A stretch of 64,000 nt of DNA, from positions 186,001 to 250,000 of the forward strand of contig JAKOGH010000835.1 of assembly GCA_024811115.1 (NCBI GenBank), read 5' to 3'. The notes under the pieces were generated by a model, which did not search any database, was not told the origin of the DNA, and saw nothing but the letters and a program-made list of their open reading frames with translations. Positions 12,018 to 22,931 of this stretch are shown piece by piece. Positions within the stretch are counted from its first letter, which is position 1. Every line of letters starts with the position of its first letter. Position numbers and translations under genes: made by a program. Source of the stretch: Terana coerulea (lineage: Eukaryota; Basidiomycota; Agaricomycetes; Polyporales; Phanerochaetaceae).

Positions 12018-12377
12018 TAGTGATTGGCAAGGGTAAACCCTCCATGCTCAGAGGGCAACCCTTACCCTTACCCTCCAATACCCTTACCCTCATGAAGGGT
12101 AAGGGTTGAGGGCTACCCTTCAAACCCTTGCCAAAATAGGCTGAAAATGGTGCTTTAAGTGCCTTTCCCCACTTACTTATAATGTCAGTCTTCTATTTGA
12201 GTGGCTTGCATTGGTATAGAAAGCACTTACAACACTTGCAGCCCTCTCTAGCAATATGCCTAGTGCTTGAATATAGACCCCTGCCAGACAAGGGTTAACT
12301 TTCCTCAGCCCTTACCCTTACCCTCCATACCCTTACCCTTAACCCTTAGAGGGTTTGCAAACCCCTGCCTATCACTA
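12018..12377. mobile_element. Nested 360 bp hAT-like MITE with AAGGGT repeats
   Basis: The ends tagtgattggcaagggt and, as reverse complement of the right end, tagtgataggcaggggt form an inverted repeat. Next to each end lie clusters of the hexamer aagggt/accctt, in both orientations at the left (12,033-12,125) and mainly as cccttaccctt at the right (12,308-12,355). The middle is not repetitive. Short tandem-like subterminal motifs and short terminal inverted repeats are typical of hAT non-autonomous elements. It lies inside the older 9.1-13.3 kb element. The hexamer is not the fungal telomere repeat TTAGGG. Confidence 0.6.
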
Positions 12378-13469
12378 CAGACGGTCATGCCAGGCTGCAC
12401 AAATGGAGTGCATGACAGCATGATTTACAGCTTCACGTCAAGTAGGTAAGCCACAGATGTTTGTGGAAAGGTCAAGACTCACATTTGCGTGGTATTCTGG
12501 TTCCAGTGGACAAGCCCCTCGTCCATGTGGTGCAACATTGCCGTTGTTCATGTTCATCTATGTGGTGCACACCGCCTTTGTGTATGCATGCCGTGGCTAC
12601 TCAGCACTCAGCGGCATAGAGGCCCTGTTTAGAGAGATGTGTTAGATTCAGGTTAGAGAGGTGGGCGACTCGCCGGCACTGCTGCAAAACACTGGTTGAC
12701 GCAATGCGTCCACATTTTTTTACGCTGCGTGCATATACGTTGCGTTTACCTGCGCCATATTTTTTGACATGAGCGGCATGGATCTTAAATGTTCGTCTGC
12801 AACGCACCTGCCAGTGTTGTGTTCGTTTCAAGTTGCATAGTGTTGGAGACCAGCAAAGGAAGGCCTCAGGGAGAGATATAGGGCGCGCTACGTGGTATCG
12901 TTATGTGCAGGCCATTCTTCTGAGGCGGCTCAGTATGGGTCGGGATGCGTACGTGGGAGGCTGTTAAGCAGGACGAGCAAAGGTAGTTAACTTCAAGAAG
13001 TTGGGCAGAGTGCAGCGCTAAATGAAGTAGAGCGCTCAAGATTTGATGTTTGATGGGAGGAGATTTGCCACGTGGTGGGGGTAAGCAGAGACCTTGTCGT
13101 GGCAAGGTGATCCTCATCGACGAGTTACTTACCTGCACTTTCTTGCTACCAACCTCTTCGTGAACTGTTTTTTTGCCACCATGCAGTGTTGGCAAGGTCA
13201 GCTTGACCCCGGTCAAGAGCAGGTCAATCAGATGTGACCGGTAAGGTTGGTTGACCGGTCAGTCGACCGGTCAGGGGTCAGGTGCCCGGGTTTCAGTGCG
13301 AGTGCCCATGTGGGCGTGGTGCAGAGTCATCGCAGATGGCGCGGAAGTGCAGTTCAAGCACGATAGCACGTAGGCCGTCGCAACGAGTAGCATTGATGTA
13401 TTAGACATAGTTTAGATTTTTATACACCTTGCTCATACACCCCCAATCCCCTTCTCCTCAACAATGCCA

Positions 13470-14100
13470 TACTCCGAGCCTTTCATCGCCGTACCCCGCC
13501 ATCCATTTGCATCATCCCAGCGCAAACCGAGTGCCGGTTGAGGTGCCTGATGGTGGCTATTTACGGATCGGAAGGGCATGAAGTACAGGAATAATCGGAC
13601 TCACGTCTGTGCATGGTGCAACGCTTGCTTAGATGAGTGGGTACACAGGCAGCAGGAAGCCGACATGTACAATGTTGCTTCTGCAGCGTCTGATGTTGAG
13701 CTTGCACATCATTACATGATACGGGTTCTCATCCCGAAAACCTTCCTTAGAACGCTGTGAATCATGCTGTGTCACTTACCCACGCCACCATGCTCTTCCG
13801 CCAACAGTTCAAGAACAATCAAGTCAAGCCGGATGTGACGCGTGAAGGCCCACTATGTATGGACAGTTGGAGGTACGCATATAACCAGGTTATACTGGCC
13901 TGCACACTCACTGCACATAGATGGATATTTGACTGCTGCCGAATTTTGGGTCAAGAAGGTCTCGATTGGAGTGTTAACTATGCCAAGGAAGGTGACATAT
14001 AAAGCTCCGAACATATTCTCGTCGCTCGCAATGGACGGTACTAGAAGCTACAACCATGGCGGGATGGACAACTGCTCAGTGTGATATAGCTTGAACAGTA
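13470..14100 (+). pseudogene. Possible zinc-finger/transposase N-terminal fragment
   Basis: A plus-strand frame reads YRNNRTHVCAWCNACLDEW followed by a helical stretch. The spaced Cys residues (CxxCxxC) after an RT-V lead look like the BED-type start of large fungal hAT transposases. Downstream frames (13,757-14,084) continue weakly and are broken. It lies just outside the right end of the hAT relic. Identification is tentative. Confidence 0.3.
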
Positions 14101-14826
14101 TGCAATAACTTCTCGTCGTCAGTTACTCGGCTATGCTAATAGTTAGGCAGCTACAGCATATCATGCAGTCCAGTAAGGAGTACCCACAGATTGGCGTGCT
14201 TGCTGCAAATGGTAGGAATACCTGGGACAAAGTACACTCTTTGTTTACCCGTTGATCTTGTTCCTCAGCCCGTGCAGCTAGGACTACACGACGCTGCAAG
14301 CAGATCCTACCGTCAGCGTTTCCGAGTGGTCGCAACATTTACGTTATGAATTTGTCTGTTACTCCCCACCACGTGGGAATACCCGATACAGTCTTTGTGG
14401 CGTGCGAAATCCTTGAGAGCTCCTTCGTGAGGTTTCGTGACACGTGGTGAAGTAATTGGCTGGATACCGCATGTAATTATAGCGTATTGGACAGCCCATA
14501 CACTGGCATTGTTAATACTTACACTACATGCAATACTTGAATACCGCGACTTGGTTCCGGCCATAGGGCGATTGGTATACATCGAATGCTTTACATATCT
14601 TGCCAGCAATCCAACTTAAGCCCGACGTCATTTCACTTGCATCTTTCATCGCAGCTCTCGCAATTCCCAGTTCTAACTCGGGGGACGAAAAGCTCTTTGC
14701 TAAAGTACAATGTGGCAAGAGACAATTTTGTGGAACATCACTTGTAGTGCTACATCGTCCAAAACATACATGCATCCACAAGACAACTTATATGCCCCGA
14801 CAAAGACAACCACTCCAGCCAGAACC
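14100..14826. other. Intergenic, 3' of DyP1
   Basis: No gene is recognised. Short frames on both strands have neither motif nor splice partners. Confidence 0.35.
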
Positions 14827-17774
14827 TCACTGCGCCGCGACATACTTCGTCAGCGTCGCGATCGACGGCGAGAAGAAGTACTCTCCGCCGCGCGGATCGA
14901 CAAACTTCTCCAAGAACGTCGTGTGCTCCACTGGCTTCTCGGGGTTCACGCCCGTCATGAAGCGGTTCTCCGTCGGCTCCTTGCCCGTCTGGCCGAACAG
15001 CGGGTCCCAGCCGGGCACGGTCGGCTTGTTCGGCGGGAAGTTGACGTCGTTGTACCAGCCTGTCGTATGCGCATTGTGTGTCAGGTAAAGGAGGATAGAG
15101 GGGGGAAAGAAGGCGGTGCGCACCGCATTGGATGTGCCGGAAGCCGCGGTCGATGCTGCTCTGGTATGCACACAGGTGCAGCCCGCGGTCCTCGACCGTC
15201 CCGTTCGCGCGCTCGTCGTCCGAGACTTCGGGGCCGTAGGGCATGTTGTGCCGCCGTATGCTGAAGGGATGCATCAGGAGACCGAACAATAAGGTAAGCA
15301 GAGGTGTGCGAGAGGGACGTACAGATGCTTGTGCCGCTCAGATTCGGGCACGTCGTTGCGCGGGTTCGACTTGCGCATGTGGGCCGCGAACGGACACTTC
15401 CGCTGGTCCTTGTCGTTCTGATCAAACTCAAAGTTGTTCACCCGCTTGTCGTCCTTCGCGATCTCCGGTGCGTCGTGGTCCGGGGACACGGATACCGCCG
15501 TACCTTGAGACGTGCCCATGTAATCAGCATGCAAGAGCGCCAGTCATGTCAGACAAACGCACCATTCTTCCAACGGCCCATCAACCTCGCACCCAGCTTC
15601 TTCGCCGCGTCGTCGGAGGCAAGGCTGGAGAACACCTTGACGCCCTCCCTCGCGAGGTACCCATCGAACTCGGGAACGAGGTTGTTGAGCTTCCGCGTGG
15701 CAATCAAGCTGCCGTCCTTCGCCCACTCCGGCCGCTGCGCCGCCTGCTCGTCGCCCTCGCGCCCCATCACAATAACACCAATCGGAATAATCGGCGTGCC
15801 CGCGTACCGGATCTCCTCGCCCGGATCCTTGGTCGCGTACGTGATGCCCTTCACCTGCGGGTTCGTGAACCCACCGCCGCGCCAGCCAAAGTGGTCGTTG
15901 ATGCCCTGCTCGCCCGGGCGCGGGTAGCAGTATAGTGACACGACTTTCTTGATACTCGACCGCTTCGGCCCGTAGCTGAACGCGGCCTCGAGCTCCTGGA
16001 TGAACTTGAGCGCGTTCGCGTTGTTGTACGCCGTGATCAGGAAGATGCCGTCGATGTTCGCCTTATACTCCGCGTCCCAGTCCGGCGACCAGCTGCCCGC
16101 ACGCGCCGCGCCCGCGTCCCCGAGCGCCTGCGCGTCTGCCAGCTGCCCGCGCGCGAACGCGGCGTCGCCGAGCTGCGCGGGGTCGAGCCCGAAGCGCTGG
16201 ATGCCCAGACTGGTGAAGGCGACGTTAAAGCCGAGGAACGGGTGGTTCGGGTTGTCGCGCGCGCCCGGCGGCGGGTCGTACACGAGCGTGTGGGCGGTGA
16301 CGATGCGCGGGAGGGCGAAGTCCCGGAAGGTCTTGCGGAAGCGGGCGACGTCCGTGATCTGGAAGTAGTAGAAGTACTCCAAGGCTTTGGGCAGGCCGGG
16401 GCTACATGCGATTTCCACAGTGTAAGCAGGCGCGGCGTAGAGACGCAAAAACAAACGCGCTCACAGGACGTCGCCCTGCACGTTCTTCAGGCCAAGCGGA
16501 TCGGGGTCCTCTGTTCTTTTGAACTTGACCGTCGTCACCCTGTCGGCGAAAGTTAGCTGCGATTTTCCACCACGATCTGACACAGGCGTACTGATCAGGG
16601 CTGGTATGTCCCGCTTCGTCGAAGACACTAATCTGTTAGACTCGTAAGCAAACGTATTTGGAACGCTTTTTCTATGACGGAGATTTACCTCGAAGACAAT
16701 TTCGTCTGCAGTGTCAGATTTCTGGAAGCTAGATTAACGCCGGCCGTTTTGCTGCAGCATACACCCACGTACCTTCACAACTGAGATACTCTTGGCAAAA
16801 GCCTTCGCCTCAATGAGCTTCGACCGCGCCTTCGTCTGGTCGCGAGAGGCGTAGAACGTGAGGGTGAGCTTGGTGTCCGCCTGGTGAGGTTGCATGATGG
16901 AGACTGTCGTGCCGTCCCGAGAATTGTACATGGCGCTCGGTTTCCCCATCGGTTCACGAGCATGTCCCGCACGCGACGCTGGTCTCGGGTGTAGTCCAGG
17001 CACACACCTTGGTTGTACGATTGCTTCGAAACCTGCCGGACAAGTTAGTTAGCTCCGACCGCAGAGCCGAAGGCGCTCACAGCCGCCGTGGAAGACCTAC
17101 GCTGCTGATAGTTGCGCTCCAGCCCGCTGGAACGGTCAAGACCTCGCTGGGACCATTCTGCGGACCAACTAGAAGAACAACGTTTGAGGGATGTATGTAT
17201 GCGCACGAAAAGAGCTCAGCGACTCACGAGGGCCGTCCGGCCGCTTTTCACCAGGCGAGGGCTTGTTCTCCGGCGGCTTGGGCTTCTCGTCGCCCTTGTC
17301 AGGCGGCTTGGGCTTGTTGTCGCCGCCGCCTTGATTGGGTGGCTTGGGCTTGTCCTTGTCGTCGTTCGGCTTGGGCTTGGGGCTCGGCGGCTTGGGCTTC
17401 TGTTCCGGCGGCCCTCCCCACGGTGGCGGTCCTGGTGGACCCCCCGGTGGACCCCCCGGTGGCCCTCCCCATGGCGGTGGTCCCGGCGGCCCTCCTGGCG
17501 GCCCTCCCCACGGCGGCGGGCCCGGCGGCCCACCCGGGGGCCCTCCTGGAGGCCCTCCCCATGGCGGTGGACCAGGCGGACCGCCCGGCGGACCTCCCCA
17601 TGGCGGCGGACCTCCCGGCGGCGGCCCCCTCTCCAGCCTGGCGGCGGCGGGCCTGGTGGCGGACCTCCTGTCCAGCCCGGTGGTGGTGGGCCTGGAGGCG
17701 GGCCCCATCCTGGAGGGCCGAAAGGTCTGCATGCCTCTCAGTACGGCGCATGGCACAGACGTGAAGCAGGACAT
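14827..17774 (-). CDS. DyP1: module + DyP-type peroxidase-like protein
   Basis: About nine exons. The N-terminus (17,774-17,230, start uncertain) is a Gly/Pro low-complexity tract built on GGPPGGPPGPPPWGGP, then a KPKPP-rich linker. The shared module follows (GPSEVLTVPAGWSATIS, intron, SKQSYNQGVCLDYTRDQ...LTFYASRDQTKARSKLIEAK, then ISVFDEAGHTSPDQ), running directly into the DyP domain start (LKNVQGDVLPGLPKAL). The proximal haem-ligand His (KCPFAAHMRKSNPR) and distal Arg (LIATRKL) are present. The catalytic Asp motif GxxDG reads GWRGG, so Asp is replaced by Gly. There is no signal peptide, so a cytosolic location is inferred. One base is missing relative to DyP2 near 16,940, which breaks the frame inside the module. 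The gene is therefore either an assembly error or newly inactivated. It is a close paralogue of 33749-36764. Confidence 0.8.
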
Positions 17775-18472
17775 ACGGTGGCATCTCAGAAAACTATGTG
17801 ATTTTGTTGAGGAAGATGTGCGACGGGAGTGTAAGTGGAGGGCGGTGAAGGACGTAGGGAACGAACGCAGAGAGCAACGCCGAGCTATGATAAGTATAAA
17901 AGACGACGAGGCAAGCACTCGAAGACTGCAGCTCCCGAGATGCCAATCGGCCGGCGGAGGGCTGGGCCCGAAACGTTCTAAGGAAGTCATCAGTCGGGAT
18001 GAATGCTGAATTCTCGTTATGACACTCACTTCATTTAGGACCCTGACTCGGCATCATATGTCGCGGTCATATGTTCGCGTCGTGGATGATACCGCGCGCT
18101 TCCCTGCATGCAAGGCCTCGACATACTAGCCGAAGCATGGAAGGTGCAGTCGCAGCAACTCACGTCATAACCCCGGAATGCCCACGTCAAGGTCGTGATA
18201 TGCACTGAGCAGCTCAGCGCTGATCAGCCACGTTTGCGCAACCGGGAAACAGCGTAAATATCCCGCCATTTTTGTTGCTGCCAATGCTGGATGTACTGCC
18301 GAAGCTAAGCCTGAAGCTGAAGATTAATGTCATTCTTTCAAGTGAATAGTAATGCGTCAATGGGGCGGAAACAGTATGATCCTCACTGTTACAAAATCAA
18401 GCGTGGAAGTAAACTAACATGTGCTGGCGTCGAATACACGCAGCATAGTAGGCAAGCCAAATAGGGCAGCGA
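17775..18472. other. Intergenic, vWA1 to DyP1
   Basis: This is the 5' flank of DyP1. A minus-strand frame extends the Gly/Pro reading frame upstream but has no coding character of its own. Nothing else is recognised. Confidence 0.35.
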
Positions 18473-20078
18473 CTATGGCTTGAGTGCTCGTACGTTGGGA
18501 TGAAGCCCACCCAGCAAAATCCTCTCCATCTTGTCAGGAGTGATGCTTCCAGGTCCATCGTACGGAACAGTATCAACCATATGCTGCAGCACCCACCGTC
18601 AGTTAATCCAGCACAGCGCGACATTAAGTGGTAGGCGCACCCCTGTTTCGAGCTTCGTGAGCTTCTGCAGCGCCTCGTGCGCGCCCTTGTCGTGGCCGAT
18701 CTGGACGAACTGGATGCCCATCCAGTTCGGGTGGTGCTCTTCGCCCTGAACTCGGCAGAAATCTCGACGAGCATCTTGCCCAGCTCCGCCGACGCGTCGT
18801 CCGCTGTTTCACGCGTCAACACCGCTGAGAACACGGCGACGGCAGAGAGAGGGAACAAGACGCACTGGGTACACCGTCGGTGATGCAGATGAGGTCTAGA
18901 GGCTTGATCTGCGCATAGCCGGGTTTCCCGCCGAGGCTGTCAAGCCGGGCCAAGAACTCCCGCATGCGCTCCGCGACACGTTTCCCAGTCGGCGTCCCAC
19001 CTGCGCACAGGGCATTGAGAACTCGACACGAGGGGTAGCATGAGGCGAAGACATACCATTAGGCGAAACCTTGCCGATCGCTTTCGCTACCTTCGGCTTG
19101 TCCTGCAAACCACCATCTGATCAACTCCCTGCCCTCGAAAGCTGCACAAAGCAGGACGCGCCTGTACACCCCGAATCTCCTCCCGAAACTTAAACTTCTC
19201 GTTCGAGTTCAAGAAATACAGATCAATCCCGTTCGCGTCGTAGTCCACCGCCTTGCTCGCGATCCCGATCAACGCGTCCGTGAGCTCCTTCCACTTGTTG
19301 TCGTGCTGCATCGAGCCCGAGTCGTCGACGAGGAACGCGGTGTCGTAGTACTGCAGGTAGTTGTCGATCGTCGCCGGGCGCGGCAGGTCCAGCACGGGGT
19401 TGTACCCCTTCTGCGTGTCCTCCGGCACCAGCGGCGGGATCGGGTTCGGGTTCGTCTTGCGGAAGACGAGCGTGGCGAGCACGTCGCCGTACTCCCCGCC
19501 GGCGCCCGCGTTCGCGATCGTGTCGCGGCCCGTGTGCACCTTGTACTCCGACGGTTTCCTCCTTCTGGGCCCCTGAAGCTAGCTGTGGTGGGGTCTGCCG
19601 GCGCGGTCAGCTATGTTGCTGTCTTCGCATCGCATGCGACGTAAAGGACTATATGCCGTACCAGTACGACTTCGGCGCGTGGCGACAAGTACTTGTCGTT
19701 CTTCAGCTTCGCGAACGTCACGCTCCGGTCTTCAGACGAATAGAACGCGAGGTTGATTTCGAACGCGTTCGATTGCTCCCTTCAAGACGTAAGTCGTATT
19801 TCCGGAGCGCAAGTCCTTCATCTGGTCGTTGATCTTCCCGTACGGACTCGCATAGTTTCCGGTAAGACCATGTATAGACGGGTTCACAGCCATGAGTTGA
19901 CTGAAAGACTTTCGGGAGACCTGCATGCATCGCGTAGAAAAAACGTAAGCTCAGTCATCGCAGAAGCGAGCAAAGGGTTCGATGCACGCACCGCGGATAT
20001 CGTCGTAGACCAGTCTGGAGGCACGCTGGCCTTGACTTTCGCATTGCCCGCCGCGGTCACCGTCGGGCGTGCTGGCAT
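18473..20078 (-). CDS. vWA1: module + von Willebrand A domain protein
   Basis: Exon 1 (MPARPTVTAAGNAKV...VPPDWSTTIS) and exon 2 (VSRKSFSQLMAVNPSIHG...FEINLAFYSSEDRS) form the shared module. They are followed by a vWA domain with a complete metal-ion-dependent adhesion site: DDSGSM near 19,310, Thr in GGTPTGKR and Asp in LICITDGV. The tail ends MVDTVPYDGPGSITPDKMER, then ILLGG, stop at 18,473. There is no signal peptide. Two frame breaks (near 19,765 and 18,745) and a GC donor after RGVQ disturb the reading frame. The remaining exons stay conserved with vWA2 (41334-42888). It sits between DyP1 and the stand-alone module gene in the same orientation. A role as a metal-dependent binding or scaffold partner is inference. 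Confidence 0.7.
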
Positions 20079-20820
20079 CGTGCAGGATGTGGTGCAGATA
20101 GGACTCGAGTTGAGAGCGCAAGGGCGGATGACGAGGGAACGCCGTGCCAGGCCACGCTTTCACGACCCTATGACCGAATCCGCACAGAGTGCCTCTACGC
20201 ACCAGACGGCCGGAATGTCACGCCACCGGCATGAATGGTAACTTGCAGAGATGGGAGAAACGCGGGGTGTGCCTCGTAATGCAATAAACCCCAGGCTTCC
20301 ATGATTCTCAGGGGAGCTCTGTTGGGATCTATCAAGTTAGGCGCGTTATACACGGCAGAAAGAAACCGCCATACCGTCAGTGGAATGCTGAGCCTCGTGA
20401 GTCAATCTAGATTTGCGTTCCAAATCGGTTGTAGAAATCGTGGCAAGCAGTGAATCGATAGTGCTAGTATCCTGCAAGATGACGCCTACGTTCAGAACGT
20501 TCAGAGAATGGTGGGCAGGTGCAACGCGTCGGAAGATGTTCTCTCGGCAGTTTGATGTCGCCGGAGACTGTTTTCTACACGAGGACACACACAATCAGAG
20601 GTATGATCGCCACCGCCCCTAAAAGCGCAAGACATGCTTACATCTCCTATTTAACCATAAAAGAAGGAATGGAAGCTACCCTGAGGCGTCGCGGTTCAGA
20701 CAGTTCTCCCAGGTCGCTGAAAAGCCACGCTAGCGAAACGCGACGACACTTGAGCAGAGAAATAAGATGCATAATTGGACAACATTCATGACAGTACAAC
20801 AGCAAGGGAGGGGTCCGTCA
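20079..20820. other. Intergenic, module gene to vWA1
   Basis: No gene is recognised. It presumably holds the vWA1 promoter. Short plus-strand frames lack any motif. Confidence 0.35.
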
Positions 20821-21483
20821 TTATTTGGTCTTCTGGAACAGCTGGATCAAACCGAGACTATGTCGATATTGCGCGCCACCGTTAGCTATGTAGGAGATCA
20901 TATAAAACTTGCAATACATACGCGTCGGTGAAGGAATTGTTTGCGGGTTTGTCTTCGACAAAGATGAAGAACGTGATCGTGTCTGAGCCTTGATATGTCC
21001 CCGCGCCTTTATCCGCCTGTGCAAACACATCTTCACAAAAGCTTCACTTCGAAGCGTTGGTCGAACATACCTTGATGACTTGGACTTTGCTCGAACGAGT
21101 ATTCCCCGCGACAAGAGCTTCGCCGTTCCTAACCCTGTTGGACGAGTAGAAAAAGTCGACGTCCACGGTAAGTTCCTCGTCTTGAGGGACTACAGGGAGA
21201 GACGTGTTCTCATTGACTGTGATTTTCATCTGCTTTTCCGGGGGCTTGGCGACGCCATTTGCACTGTAGAAGATGGCCTCGTTGCGGTCGCCCATGTAGT
21301 CAAAGGCGACCTGCATGCCTTGGTCGTACTCCTTGCGACCTATCTGCCAACCGACGTCAGTATGACATAGACATATACAGGTTATGGACAATAGCTTACA
21401 CAGCTAACCATGGCGAACCAGCCAGGCGGCAGCTTCAGCACGACCTTGCTGCCTGAAGGGTTGGCGATCGTAGGTCGAGACAT
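20821..21483 (-). CDS. Stand-alone copy of the shared beta-module
   Basis: Four exons give a protein of about 165 residues. Exon 1 is MSRPTIANPSGSKVV plus LKLPPGWFAMVSC. Exon 2 begins IGRKEYDQGMQVAFDYMGD and contains VPQDEELTVDVDFFYSSNR and SKVQVIK. Exon 3 is ADKGAGTYQGSDTITFFIFV plus EDKPANNSFTDA. Exon 4 is LGLIQLFQKTK, stop at 20,821. All frames and splice sites are intact. It corresponds piece for piece to the N-terminal module of the amine oxidase, DyP and vWA proteins, including the intron after GWFxxxS, but no catalytic domain follows. There is no signal peptide and no membrane segment. It could be a free partner or competitor of the fused modules, or the ancestral donor. I know no family name for it. 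Confidence 0.7.
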
Positions 21484-22931
21484 GCGGGAGCACTAGGGTT
21501 GAGAGGATTGACCAGGAAGAAACACGGTGGTGAGGCGAAAGGTAGAGCCTTGTCGCTTCAAACGCGAAAGACAGCGTTCTGTGGTCTCTGTACGTGCGTT
21601 GGATCGTTGTAAGCGTAGAAGTTGCCGTGACAAGGGGATATGACGCAGCGGCCGCATTTCTCGAGTCCGCCAGAGAAGCAACGTCCGCACCTCACAACAT
21701 TCCGGAGATCTACAATCTCCTTGAACGCCGCCAGGCGTGAGACTTGGGGTGCAAACGGTAGACTGGATGCATGGAGCGAACATGAAGGGCTATTGCAAGT
21801 CGCTCAGCTGCAGGCGCCCTCCCGGCTTGCCGTGTCGTGCCGCGTCCCCGGACACCCCGTCATTGACAATTCGGCATCCGCCGATGTTCACCAGTACCGC
21901 TTTCCCACGCATTCTTCATCGCTGTCAAATATCACACTGGAAGTCGGAGTCACAATAGAGGTATGTTGAATTGCATTTACCTTACGTTTGGCGGTCTGAC
22001 ATATCAATCATTCAGACAAGTCCCCACACGTTCGCTCCTCCTTTAGTAGGCGGTGCTTGAAGATCCGCGGATTTTTTAGCCGCGAAAATACCATGGTCCG
22101 AAAGCTCCATGCCACGACGTTACAGGAGGAAGGCGCTCCCGACGTTTCGCCACCTCCGACTGCCCACATAGGAAGGCTGAACAATATCGGCCGTGCACAT
22201 GCACTACCTCTCCGCGCACGCCAATCACCCGCATTGCAGTCAATCCCCGTCAAGGAGCGGCACTCACAACCTCGCCGCGCGAGGCGGGCCTGCGCACCTC
22301 ACAGCGCTGCTCGCTTGGCCATAGCACAGCCCAGCTCGGCCCCGAGGAACATGGGAAGGCAAACTGTGCTGCTGAGAGGCCCTTTCCAGCCCGTTCAATC
22401 GGCAGAATCCTGCATAGCCCAAAAACATACGCCCGAGCTCGGCCTTGGCTCTAAATGGAACCTGCCATCTTTTTGTTGGTAGTAACTGAGCAAGCGATCC
22501 CGAATAGGTATGTTGCCCGCAACCTGTCACCCACTCGCGACTCACCACGAAGGAGCGTCCTCAGGCCGACGAATGGTTCGTGTTACGGAGATTGATATGT
22601 TCCGCCCCCATCGCTTGTATCTGGATAGCCTGGCTATACCGGAAGCCACGCAGCGTCCCATTACACCTCGGCACGGAAGCTGGTACGCAAGTGAGCCTTG
22701 TCTGGCGCTCCTGACAGAGCCTATTCGCTGAAGTGACTCTTCAGAGAACGCAATGTCGGCTGTGTGCATTCACCGCCCCGCGGACCACCACAACACGTCG
22801 TGATACAATGAAGGCAGCACGTCCGCTCGGCAACTTGAGCGAGGCGAGGTTCGCATATAAAGGGCTGGTCTGCACACTAAATCTCAAACCTCCTTCAGTC
22901 CTACATCCCCGACCCCAGCACGCTCAGAACA
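21484..22931. other. Intergenic between divergent module gene and P450
   Basis: 1.4 kb between two divergently oriented genes, so probably a shared promoter region. The 141-codon plus-strand frame at 22,057 is Arg/Pro-rich without a motif, and I do not call it a gene. A TATA-like box for the P450 lies near its right end. Confidence 0.4.
22856..22862 (+). promoter_or_regulatory. TATA-like box of the P450 gene
   Basis: tataaag (in tcgcatataaagggc) lies about 70 bp upstream of the ATG at 22,932, a plausible spacing for a fungal core promoter. Confidence 0.45.

Larger units (their letters stand above)
9108..13285 (-). mobile_element. Decayed hAT-type DNA transposon
   Basis: Both ends carry clusters of the palindrome tgaccggtca: on the left at 9113-9195 (tgaccgggggtcatgaccggtcag, tgaccagtca) and on the right at 13,200-13,280 (tgaccggtaa, ttgaccggtcagtcgaccggtcagg). 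Between them the minus strand contains transposase pieces in hAT order: a Cys pair (CPKCSYTT, near 11,820), a DUF659-like segment (FVEKWIPGAIISDHRQLSGT, near 11,400), an internal part (ALTLNDLILMARRTYCRLFE, near 10,280) and the dimerisation motif ERVFSVFGTIHSKLRNRL near 9870. Stops and frame changes break it throughout. Subterminal palindromes at both ends and the hAT dimerisation motif support the class. I could not establish an 8 bp target duplication. Confidence 0.65.

Noticed and set aside
12030..12360. Interstitial telomere repeat
   Set aside because: The unit is GGGTAA, occurs in both orientations, and lies inside an inverted-repeat element. Fungal telomeres are usually TTAGGG.
14313..14609. 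98-codon minus frame 3' of DyP1 as a second transposase fragment
   Set aside because: It lacks the zinc ligands and any similarity to the hAT pieces nearby.
15243..15935. Plus-strand frames of over 200 codons opposite the DyP catalytic exons (and their mirror at 35,662-36,285)
   Set aside because: Both are reverse shadows of GC-rich conserved exons, and they mirror each other only because the coding strands are paralogous.
17009..17801. Plus-strand 251- and 229-codon frames opposite the DyP1 leader
   Set aside because: They are Ala/Trp/Arg- and Pro/Arg-rich reverse readings of the Gly/Pro tract, have no splice logic, and the minus frame continues into conserved module exons.
22057..22482. 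141-codon plus frame between the module gene and the P450
   Set aside because: It is Pro/Arg/Ala-rich without motif, lies in a divergent promoter region, and shows no adjacent exons.
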